Of a stretch of DNA of 50,530 bases, positions 43,818-50,530 are shown one piece after another. The notes beneath the pieces were generated by a model. It saw only the letters and a list, made by a program, of their open reading frames with translations. It had not been told where the DNA came from and did not search any database. The DNA lies in assembly GCF_001428045.1 (NCBI RefSeq), contig NZ_LMSD01000034.1, positions 562,488 through 613,017 of the forward strand. The letters run 5' to 3'. Positions within the stretch are counted from its first letter, which is position 1, and each line of letters starts with the position of its first letter. Source of the stretch: Paenibacillus sp. Soil750. GTDB lineage: Bacteria > Bacillota > Bacilli > Paenibacillales > NBRC-103111. A program made the position numbers and the translations under genes.

Positions 43818-44291
43818 TTGAGCAAAGAAGATCAAGTCATTATGGGTTTCAGAGACTTATATAACAAGTTAGTTTGGCTTAACAAGGATAAGATGGAGGA
43901 CAGTCTGAAGGGGTATACATCATCTGAAGTCCATTGCATCGAATACATTGAAAAAAATGCAGATTCCAACGTGACGCAGCTTGCGGAGTCCTTTTACATG
44001 ACGCGCGGTGCTCTAAGTAAATTAACTAAGAAACTTATAGAAAAGGGTCTAATCGAAAGCTACCAGAAGTCGGATAACAAGAAAGAAATCTATTTTAGGC
44101 TTACTGAGCAGGGGAAAGCAATTAATAAAATCCATGACGATCTGCACAAAGAGTTTCAAGAACGTGATAAAGCTGTATTTGAGCAGGTAACCGAGGAACA
44201 ATTTGACAGAGTACTTAGCTTCGTGGAAAAGTATAATAGGCATTTGGATGCAGAAATAAAGAAACAGGGGCTAGAGTTGAAGTCGGAATAA
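43818..44291 (+). CDS. MarR-family transcriptional regulator
   Basis: 157 residues. Winged helix in the centre: SNVTQLAESFYMTRGALSKLTKKLIEKGLI followed in the wing by SDNKKEIYFRLTEQGKA, with dimerisation helices at both ends. The TTG start follows GGGAGGAC. It probably represses its own promoter and that of the neighbouring exporter through the shared TTGTT...AACAA element, and is released by a drug or phenolic ligand. The ligand is unknown. Confidence 0.92.
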   Translation: MSKEDQVIMGFRDLYNKLVWLNKDKMEDSLKGYTSSEVHCIEYIEKNADSNVTQLAESFYMTRGALSKLTKKLIEKGLIESYQKSDNKKEIYFRLTEQGKAINKIHDDLHKEFQERDKAVFEQVTEEQFDRVLSFVEKYNRHLDAEIKKQGLELKSE

Positions 44292-44319
44292 AATTGAAAT
44301 ATGAAAATGAATGATCAGG

Positions 44320-44357
44320 CAGGCCGGGCTCTTTTGAGAACGGGCTGCTTTTTTATT
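44320..44357 (+). terminator. intrinsic terminator between MarR and MFS genes
   Basis: GCAG-x-CCG and CGG-x-CTGC outer arms with an inner CTC/GAG stem, followed by TTTTTT. It separates the two transcription units, so the MFS gene uses its own promoter. Confidence 0.75.
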
Positions 44358-44364
44358 AACCTCA

Positions 44365-44421
44365 TTTTGTTGACAAGGAAACAAAATTGCGATAGGATAT
44401 GTTTGTTTCCGAGGAATCAAA
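44365..44421 (+). promoter_or_regulatory. MFS promoter with two operator-like sites
   Basis: TTGACA (44370-44375), 17 bases, TAGGAT (44393-44398). The element TTTTGTTGAC...GAAACAAAA (44365-44386) overlaps the -35 and matches the MarR-gene site. A second near-palindrome, TTTGTTTCCGAGGAATCAAA (44402-44421), lies just after the -10. Confidence 0.68.
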
Positions 44422-44448
44422 ATGACAACTATTGAGGAGAGAACTTAC

Positions 44449-45693
44449 ATGTCCATGTGTAGATCACACAATAAACAGAACAAAGAACAAAAAGAACAAA
44501 TTGTAAGTAAACACGCTTTATTGTTCGGCCTTATCTCTGTGTTTCTTTGCGGAATAGGCTTCAGTATCATAGCACCTATTGTCCCATTCTTAGTGAAACC
44601 TTATACAAGTAGTCCGGGGGAACAAGCTATCGTTGTTACGCTGCTAACTTCTGTGTATGCACTCTGCGTGTTTTTTGCAGCTCCCGTACTTGGAGCTTTA
44701 AGCGACAAATATGGCCGTCGTCCTTTACTCTTAGTTTGCCTTTTGGGTTCCGCGGTCGGTTACTTCGTTTTTGGCATCGGAGGAGCTTTATGGGTACTAT
44801 TTGTTGGGCGCATCATCGAAGGGATAACAGGAGGGAGTATAGGTACGATCTTCGCCTATTTTGCTGATATCATCCCTCCCGAACAGAGAACTAAATACTT
44901 TGGATGGGTGAGTGCGGTTGTCGGTGTAGGCACCGTCATTGGCCCAACACTAGGCGGATTACTTGCCAAATTTGGATATGCAGCACCCATGTATGTTGGA
45001 GCACTCATAACGTTATTGAATGTTGTTTATGGAATCTTTTATATGCCAGAAAGCCTTGTCAAGAAGAATAGACTGAAAGAGATTACCTTTCTAAGATTGA
45101 ATCCATTTACCCAGCTTGCAACCCTACTTTCCTTGAAAAACATAAACAGGCTGCTTGTCTCAGCGTTCTTACTTTGGATACCCAACGGATCCTTACAAGC
45201 TGTGTTTTCACAATTTACGGTGGATACGTTCAGTTGGAAGCCTGCACTAATCGGACTTATGTTTTCAATTATGGGCGTTCAAGACGTCATTTCCCAAAGT
45301 TTCATCATGCCAAAGTTATTGATAAAACTTAGAGATAAACAGATTGCCATTCTTGGTATGGTTTCGGAGATTGTAGGCTACAGTCTTATTGCGCTATCAT
45401 CTTTGTTCACATACTATCCGCTATTAATTGCCGGCATGTTTATTTTTGGATTTGGTGATTCGATCTTTGGGCCTTCCTTCAATGGGATGCTCTCCAAATC
45501 TGTCGATGCCAGTGAACAAGGAAGAATCCAAGGAGGCAGCCAATCTATTCAGGCTTTAGCAAGAATGATTGGACCTATCGTTGGAGGTCAAATTTATGTA
45601 TCACTTGGTCATGCTGCACCTGCCTTCATGGGCATGATCCTTATTGCAGCGGCAGTAGCAGTTTTATATAGGAGAACGCACATAAAAGGATAA
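44449..45693 (+). CDS. MFS multidrug/H+ antiporter (DHA1, TetA-like)
   Basis: 414 residues, 12 predicted helices. Motif A GALSDKYGRRPLLL lies after helix 2, and antiporter motif C GPTLGGLLAKFG in helix 5, which marks proton-driven drug exporters. The ATG at 44449 follows GAGGAGAG at spacing 8; the ATG at 44422 would overlap the operator and lacks a site. Controlled, by inference, by the adjacent MarR protein. Drug specificity cannot be read from sequence. Confidence 0.9.
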   Translation: MSMCRSHNKQNKEQKEQIVSKHALLFGLISVFLCGIGFSIIAPIVPFLVKPYTSSPGEQAIVVTLLTSVYALCVFFAAPVLGALSDKYGRRPLLLVCLLGSAVGYFVFGIGGALWVLFVGRIIEGITGGSIGTIFAYFADIIPPEQRTKYFGWVSAVVGVGTVIGPTLGGLLAKFGYAAPMYVGALITLLNVVYGIFYMPESLVKKNRLKEITFLRLNPFTQLATLLSLKNINRLLVSAFLLWIPNGSLQAVFSQFTVDTFSWKPALIGLMFSIMGVQDVISQSFIMPKLLIKLRDKQIAILGMVSEIVGYSLIALSSLFTYYPLLIAGMFIFGFGDSIFGPSFNGMLSKSVDASEQGRIQGGSQSIQALARMIGPIVGGQIYVSLGHAAPAFMGMILIAAAVAVLYRRTHIKG

Positions 45694-45854
45694 ACTACCT
45701 ACCAACATTTATTAACTGATGGATCTACTTTCATGTCTTTTTTGTGATTTTCAACTCTAGAACTAATTGAAATGTTGAAGGCCCCTGACACAGGCAGGAT
45801 TACGCAGCAATATGTTGAATTCTCTGGAAGAAGTTAAATCACCAGAGGTGAAAT

Positions 45855-46754
45855 ATGAAACAATGTGAAGATAAGGTAGCAAGACATGCAATGATTGCTG
45901 TATTTAACGGTATTGAGTGGTATGAAAGAAACCCAATTCTGATCAACTTGATTACTTCTGGGGCCGAACTGACATTTAGTCCACTTTCACCAGGGCTTGA
46001 GGCGGAAGTGGTGAAGATCACACTTGGCGAGAATCAATTTGTACTGAAGGTGTGGAACAAACGTTCAAAACCTGACGTCCTACGTCAATATCGCCTATTG
46101 GAAGCACTTCAACATCAGAAAATCCGCGTATCCGAACCGATCGGTTTTGGAAAAACCGAAGCTGGAGATGCAGTGTTGCTAACCCGATATCACGGAACTC
46201 CTGTTACAAAGGTGAGTCCGAGCATTTTCAAAAAGATTTCGTCTGTTCTAGCCGACATTCATCGCTTGTCTCCAGATGGTTTGGTGGGGACAGAAGTAGC
46301 TAAGCATGATTTTATTTCCTATTTTTTCCCAGGTATTGAAGCGTTTCCGGCAATGAAAGAGAATCTGATCCATCTCGTCAATGCAGCGGATATGAAAATA
46401 GACCGGATCATACACGGAGATTTCAATCTAGGCAATATACTAGAAGACGATGGAGAATACACGGTGATCGACTGGACGAACGGGCAACTAGGAGATCCTA
46501 GGTATGATCTATCATGGGCTTGTCTGCTTCTGCGTATCTATCTGAGTGAGAGCAAATACCTTACATTTTTATACAAATATCAAGAGGAAATTCCTGTAGC
46601 TGCGGATGAGTTGGAGATCTTTGAAGCGATGGCTTGCCTAAGATGGCTGCTGCTCGATCGAATTGCTGGTGTGCCCAAATACCCGGATACAATGAAGAAA
46701 GTAAGAAAAATCGTCAGGGACAATCCATTTTTAATTGAGAATGTGCTGCTGTAA
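45855..46754 (+). CDS. aminoglycoside-phosphotransferase-fold kinase
   Basis: 299 residues. An N-lobe Lys in QFVLKVWNK, the catalytic Brenner motif HGDFNLGNIL (Asp base and Asn metal ligand) and the metal-binding Asp in VIDWTNGQLGDPRYDLSW. This fold covers antibiotic, choline, homoserine and sugar kinases; nothing shows a true aminoglycoside enzyme. The ATG follows AGAGGTG. Single gene. The neighbouring drug exporter is transcribed in the same direction but is 161 bases away. Confidence 0.85.
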   Translation: MKQCEDKVARHAMIAVFNGIEWYERNPILINLITSGAELTFSPLSPGLEAEVVKITLGENQFVLKVWNKRSKPDVLRQYRLLEALQHQKIRVSEPIGFGKTEAGDAVLLTRYHGTPVTKVSPSIFKKISSVLADIHRLSPDGLVGTEVAKHDFISYFFPGIEAFPAMKENLIHLVNAADMKIDRIIHGDFNLGNILEDDGEYTVIDWTNGQLGDPRYDLSWACLLLRIYLSESKYLTFLYKYQEEIPVAADELEIFEAMACLRWLLLDRIAGVPKYPDTMKKVRKIVRDNPFLIENVLL

Positions 46755-46882
46755 GTTTACAAAACACCTGAGAAATAGGGCTTTTCTCACTATAAGAAAA
46801 GGAATCATCCTATGTTCTCACGAATAGTGGAGTTGTGATTTTAATCTAATGTTACTACGCACATACAGAGGAGAGGGACAGG

Positions 46883-49072
46883 TTGACACAAGAGTGGCAG
46901 GCAAATTGGCTGACAGATCGTGCTTTTATGAATTTGGAAAAATCCTATCTTTACCATAAAGAGCTTGAAGAAGTTGTAGTCGAACCTTATCTTCCTGATT
47001 TACAGCATCACCATTGGTATGTAAGAAATGTATTTATATTGGATGAGAAGGTGATAGATGAGGACAAGATCTGGCTTCATCTAACAGCAGATGATTATTA
47101 CAAACTGTATATCAATGGTGAGTTCGTTGCACAAGGGCCCGCACAGAGTGATGCGAATCATTATTATTACAATCGCATAGATGTACGTTCTTTTTTAAAA
47201 GTTGGGAAAAATGTAATAGCCGTTCATGTCTACTATCAGGGTCTGTTAAATCGGGCTTATAATAGCGCAGATAACCGGCAAGGTCTCATTGCAGAATTGT
47301 GGGCAGGCCAGAATTTGCTGGTCAAAACGGACCGTACTTGGAAAGCGAAACGGGTTAATGATAATCTGCCCGGAGTGATGTTTGGTTATGATACGCAATT
47401 CACAGAGCATATGGATGCTAGGCAATCGGAGCTGGGTTGGAAAGAAGTCGATTACGACGATTCAGATTGGGCACATGCAGAAGCTATCGAGCATACCGAT
47501 TATACATTTGTTCAGCAGCCGACTCCGCTCCTCGACGTCTATAAGAAGCAACCTTCACATGTTGAACGGCTTGCAGCTGGTCATTATCTGATCGACTTCG
47601 GGACCGAGTTGACAGGCCAATTCGCCATGCGTGCACATGGAAATGCAGGCGAACAAGTACATATTTTGTCAGGGGAAGAATTATTGCCTGGAGATCAAGC
47701 AGTTCGCTACGAAATGCGCTGCAATTGCTATTATCATGACCAGTGGACGTTATCCGGTGACATAGACGATTTCGAAACGTATGATTACAAGGCGTTCCGC
47801 TATGTGGAAGTGCAGGGACCCGCGGAAGCACTGATACCGGATTCCTTTCACGCCGTAGTCAGGCATTATCCGTTAGATGAGCACAGCTGTGTGCTTCACA
47901 GCTCGGATGAATTGATGAATCAAATTTTTGACATTTGCAAAAATGGTGTCCGCTACGGATCCCAAGAAAATTTCGTGGACTGTCCGAGCCGAGAGAAGGG
48001 GCAATATCTGGGTGACAATACGATTATTGGTCACTCACACATGTTGCTCAGTGGGGATTTACGGTTATATCGTAAGGCTATTGAACAATTTGGTCGTAGT
48101 TCGTTCGTGTGTAAAGGGGTAATGGCCGTTGTACCAGGGCATTTTATGCAGGAAATTGCTGATTTCTCTTTACAGTGGCCGATGCAAGTGATGCAGTATT
48201 ACCGTTATAGTGGTGATACGGCATTTCTTCAGGAGATGTACCCGTATGCGGAAGGTTTACTTACACATTTTGAGCAATTTGAACGCGAGGATGGGTTGCT
48301 TGAAGGTGTTACGGACAAATGGAATCTGGTCGATTGGCCACAAAACTTACGTGACAACTATGATTTTGATCTGAGCAGGCCAGTGGGTCCTGGCTGCCAT
48401 AATGTCATCAATGCGCTATATATTGGCTGCATAAATACTGTAAACGAGATTCGCGAATTACTCGAGGTTGCTTATGAGAATCGGCTGCCGCGATTAAAAA
48501 AGAGCTTCTTAGAAGCTTTCTATGATGAGAAGAACCGCTTATTTAGAGATTCGGAGCAGAGTACGCATCATGCTCTGCATGCCAATGTACTTCCACTGCT
48601 ATTCCATATCGCACCAGAGCAATCAATCAGCTCAATTGTTGACATGATCCGTACTAAGCGTTTCGCATGCGGGGTTTATTTCTCCTACTTTGTCATGAAG
48701 GCACTTGCGGAAGTTGGAGAGCATGCGTTGATTTATGACTTGCTCTCAGCTGATGATGAACACTCTTGGGGGAATATGATCAAAGAAGGAGCAACCACCT
48801 GCTTTGAAGCATGGGGGAAAGACCAGAAATGGAACACAAGCTTGTGCCATCCATGGGCAAGTGGGCCGGTTCCTGTGTTGATCGAGGATATTATAGGTCT
48901 AAAGCCAGCGAAGCCGGGGTGGCAAGAGATCGCGTTTTGTCCGAAGCTTCCTGCAAGCTGGACGTCATTTTCCTTACAGCTGAATGTTCCAAGTGGAACG
49001 ATTCAACTCCGTTACGAGAATGGGGAATGGAGCGAAAGTTTCCCGCCAGATATTCCTGTTATACGGCAATAG
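46883..49072 (+). CDS. GH78 alpha-L-rhamnosidase
   Basis: 729 residues. N-terminal beta-sandwich domains (DYYKLYINGEFVAQGPAQSD; GKNVIAVHVYYQG), then the (alpha/alpha)6 catalytic barrel with the GH78 signature NFVDCPSREKGQYLGD carrying the proposed general acid Glu, and a C-terminal beta domain ending in the typical LPASWTSFSLQLNVPSGTIQ. No signal peptide, so it removes terminal L-rhamnose from imported oligosaccharides or glycosides inside the cell. The TTG start follows GAGGAGAGG. No transporter is adjacent; the two LplABC-type systems in the window are possible partners. Confidence 0.9.
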   Translation: MTQEWQANWLTDRAFMNLEKSYLYHKELEEVVVEPYLPDLQHHHWYVRNVFILDEKVIDEDKIWLHLTADDYYKLYINGEFVAQGPAQSDANHYYYNRIDVRSFLKVGKNVIAVHVYYQGLLNRAYNSADNRQGLIAELWAGQNLLVKTDRTWKAKRVNDNLPGVMFGYDTQFTEHMDARQSELGWKEVDYDDSDWAHAEAIEHTDYTFVQQPTPLLDVYKKQPSHVERLAAGHYLIDFGTELTGQFAMRAHGNAGEQVHILSGEELLPGDQAVRYEMRCNCYYHDQWTLSGDIDDFETYDYKAFRYVEVQGPAEALIPDSFHAVVRHYPLDEHSCVLHSSDELMNQIFDICKNGVRYGSQENFVDCPSREKGQYLGDNTIIGHSHMLLSGDLRLYRKAIEQFGRSSFVCKGVMAVVPGHFMQEIADFSLQWPMQVMQYYRYSGDTAFLQEMYPYAEGLLTHFEQFEREDGLLEGVTDKWNLVDWPQNLRDNYDFDLSRPVGPGCHNVINALYIGCINTVNEIRELLEVAYENRLPRLKKSFLEAFYDEKNRLFRDSEQSTHHALHANVLPLLFHIAPEQSISSIVDMIRTKRFACGVYFSYFVMKALAEVGEHALIYDLLSADDEHSWGNMIKEGATTCFEAWGKDQKWNTSLCHPWASGPVPVLIEDIIGLKPAKPGWQEIAFCPKLPASWTSFSLQLNVPSGTIQLRYENGEWSESFPPDIPVIRQ

Positions 49073-49216
49073 AAGCGGCAGAGACATACATTCGGTTCGG
49101 TCAATCAGTCTTCAGACAGCAACTATTCGCTTGGCGGATCGTCTATTTAATGAGGCCACTATTTTCCAATGGATAGAGAGTATAGACAAAGGTCTATGAA
49201 CGGAGCTGCAGATTTG

Positions 49217-50092
49217 ATGAAAAAATGGATAACATTTACTGCTCTTTCTGCGCTGTTGCTTAGTTCTTGCTCAGCCGCGGGGGAGGAACGGTCGAAAATC
49301 GCCGATGCTGTTTTGGGAACCAAATCCAACAAACAACAGCTAATTCATGCTGAGGGAGCAAAAGTGTTAGAACGGATAGCCGTTCCGAAAGGTTATGAGA
49401 GAGTTCCCGTAGAGGAAGGGTCATATGGGCATTATTTGCGGAATCTACCACTAAAGCCGCATGGCTCCAAGGTACATTTGTTCAATGGGGATCTTAAGGC
49501 CAAAGAGGTTTACGAAGCTGTGCTCGATGTCGATGTAGGAGAACGGGATCTGCAGCAGTGTGCCGATGCTGTAATGAGGCTGCGGGCGGAATACCTGTAT
49601 GGCAGTGGTAACTATGATAAGATTCACTTCAATTTTACAAATGGCTTTAAAGCTGACTATGCAACGTGGAGGAAAGGGAATCGGATTGACGTTTCCGGCA
49701 ACAAGGTCTCATGGACCAAACGGGGAGCACCCTCTAACAGCTACGAGGTGTTTCGAAGCTATCTGAACATGGTATTTGCTTACGCAGGAACGTTGTCCTT
49801 GTCGAAGGAAATGAAACAGGTGCCGCTATCAGAGATGCAGGCTGGAGATGTGTTTCTGGAAGGGGGCACGCCTGGACATGCAATTGTGGTATTGGATATG
49901 GCTGAGAACACCAAAACCGGTGATAAGCTCTTTCTATTAGCTCAGGGTTACACACCTGCGCAAGACATACACATATTGGAGAATGGAGCAAATGGGGAGG
50001 GGAATCCTTGGTATTCCACAGCCTTTGAGGGAAAGTTGAATACCCCGGAATGGACATTTACAAAGGAACAACTATATAGGTTCACAGACTAA
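49217..50092 (+). CDS. DUF4846 lipoprotein
   Basis: 291 residues. Lipoprotein signal MKKWITFTALSALLLSSC with C18 as the lipid site. The body shows the DUF4846 pattern: RIAVPKGYERVPVEEGSYGH, YLRNLPL, CADAVMRLRAEYLY, HFNFTNGFKADYATWRKGNR and GHAIVVLD. Family function is unknown; the conserved Cys/His set and the GDVFLEGG...GHAIVV segment hint at a papain-like fold, which is inference. I chose the ATG at 49217; ATGs at 49169 and 49196 precede it with weaker signal logic. It follows the rhamnosidase by 144 bases with no terminator. Confidence 0.82.
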   Translation: MKKWITFTALSALLLSSCSAAGEERSKIADAVLGTKSNKQQLIHAEGAKVLERIAVPKGYERVPVEEGSYGHYLRNLPLKPHGSKVHLFNGDLKAKEVYEAVLDVDVGERDLQQCADAVMRLRAEYLYGSGNYDKIHFNFTNGFKADYATWRKGNRIDVSGNKVSWTKRGAPSNSYEVFRSYLNMVFAYAGTLSLSKEMKQVPLSEMQAGDVFLEGGTPGHAIVVLDMAENTKTGDKLFLLAQGYTPAQDIHILENGANGEGNPWYSTAFEGKLNTPEWTFTKEQLYRFTD

Positions 50093-50099
50093 TGCGAGG

Positions 50100-50130
50100 G
50101 AGAAGGCCCAATTGGATCTTCTCTTTTTTG
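50100..50130 (+). terminator. intrinsic terminator
   Basis: GAGAAG and CTTCTC arms around an imperfect inner stem, followed by TTTTTT, just after the DUF4846 gene. Confidence 0.7.
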
Positions 50131-50149
50131 TTGTTTCCGGTCTAATTGA

Positions 50150-50380
50150 TCAGGAGATTAGTCTTCCTTTATGAAGAGACTTCATATTTTTATTGGAGTT
50201 AGCAATTATAGGGAGCATTTTCAAGCTACTAATCATGGGAGAAAGACATTGATGGCAAGTTGGGACGTATTCAAATGAAAAATTGTCCCTAATCCAGCCT
50301 TTACAACCTTCATTATTACAAGCCCAAACTTTCGTGTTTTCCTGAATGAGATCCTCAACTGATTTTCTTTGAAAATACAT
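50150..50380 (-). CDS. YdjO-like cold-inducible zinc-ribbon protein
   Basis: 76 residues. Two cysteine pairs, CNNEGC and CHQC, flank the conserved GWIRDNFSFEYVPTC, as in Bacillus YdjO and related cold-inducible proteins. A zinc ribbon is likely; function unknown. The ATG at 50380 follows AAGGAGGAG. The tail after the second pair (SSLKMLPIIANSNKN) also matches the family. Confidence 0.85.
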   Translation of the reverse strand: MYFQRKSVEDLIQENTKVWACNNEGCKGWIRDNFSFEYVPTCHQCLSPMISSLKMLPIIANSNKNMKSLHKGRLIS

Positions 50381-50471
50381 AATTTTCTCCTCCTTATATT
50401 AAAAAAAACTGCCCTTAACACTTGTTTGAACTGTGACCCTAATTGTGGACGTTTTAAAAGAAAGACCCCAT

Positions 50472-50527
50472 GGCCTAATTAGGCCGCTAAAAGGTGACTT
50501 CTGAATTCATCAGGAGTCATCTTTTTT
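50472..50527. terminator. palindrome and terminator-like hairpin near the right edge
   Basis: GGCCTAATTAGGCC (50472-50485) is a perfect 14-bp palindrome. AAGGTGACTTCTG and CAGGAGTCATCTT arms (50491-50523) with G-U pairs and a T run follow. Which gene they serve lies outside the window. Confidence 0.5.
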
Positions 50528-50530
50528 AAT

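Noticed and set aside
45855..46754. True aminoglycoside resistance gene
   Set aside because: Only the general fold motifs are seen; this fold includes many small-molecule kinases, and no subclass signature is visible.
46770..46802. Hairpin CTTTTCT/AGAAAAG before the rhamnosidase gene as a terminator
   Set aside because: Short stem with no T run after it, so support is weak.
1..50530. Mobile element, prophage or CRISPR array
   Set aside because: I saw no transposase, integrase, phage structural gene, terminal repeats or spaced direct repeats anywhere in the window.

Overview
The window looks like a chromosomal segment of a Paenibacillus-type Bacillota. The signs are strong AGGAGG ribosome sites, TTG and GTG starts, many intrinsic terminators, two YesMN/LplABC-type sugar-uptake systems (AraC response regulator, PF06580 histidine kinase, large lipoprotein binding protein, two permeases), a YdjO-family protein, a DUF6376 lipoprotein, a rifampin phosphotransferase and a GH78 rhamnosidase. 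There is no rRNA, tRNA, CRISPR array, integrase or transposase that I can see. This is chromosome with a carbohydrate-scavenging character rather than an obvious island.

Layout. 1-6900: end of a DUF6376 lipoprotein, a Tat-exported metallophosphoesterase, a D-2-hydroxyacid dehydrogenase, a relic of a hybrid histidine kinase, a luciferase-like oxidoreductase, an NHL-repeat protein and, on the minus strand, a secreted protein that resembles helveticin J (class III bacteriocin family). The last has an elaborate 5' leader: promoter, cre-like operator, perfect 14-bp terminator stem and an unused Shine-Dalgarno sequence. 7440-17397: one long operon with a YesN-type regulator, YesM-type kinase, LplB/LplC permeases, binding lipoprotein, cytoplasmic sulfatase, SGNH hydrolase and a zinc alcohol dehydrogenase-like enzyme. 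It reads as uptake and desulfation/de-esterification of a small sulfated glycan or glycoside. 17551-19756: a decayed gamma-carbonic anhydrase, a 53-residue protein, a RibD/DHFR-like reductase and a DUF1361 membrane protein.

19834-29423: a GntR DNA-binding domain fused to a sugar-binding-protein domain lies next to two very large, divergently transcribed, paralogous secreted beta-propeller proteins (about 1524 and 1000 residues). The first ends in four tandem repeats of about 73 residues. A perfect cre match, an attenuator-like hairpin and a 14-codon leader ORF lie between them. 29443-36954: an unknown conserved protein, a HAD phosphatase, a lipoprotein serpin with an inhibitory-type hinge, a sulfite-oxidase-fold molybdoenzyme, a stand-alone L,D-transpeptidase and a rifampin phosphotransferase with a near-consensus promoter.

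37134-43726: a second kinase/regulator/binding-protein/permease cluster, in a different gene order and with a perfect-stem terminator between the binding protein and the permeases. 43752-45693: a MarR regulator and an MFS drug exporter whose promoters share the same TTGTT...AAACAA element, which suggests an autoregulated efflux switch. 45855-50530: a phosphotransferase-fold kinase, GH78 alpha-L-rhamnosidase, a DUF4846 lipoprotein and a YdjO-like zinc-ribbon protein.

Most promising for follow-up: the helveticin-like gene and its leader; the GntR/binding-protein fusion with the divergent propeller giants; the sulfatase uptake operon; the lipoprotein serpin; the MarR/MFS shared operator. All calls come from reading the sequence; no database search was run.
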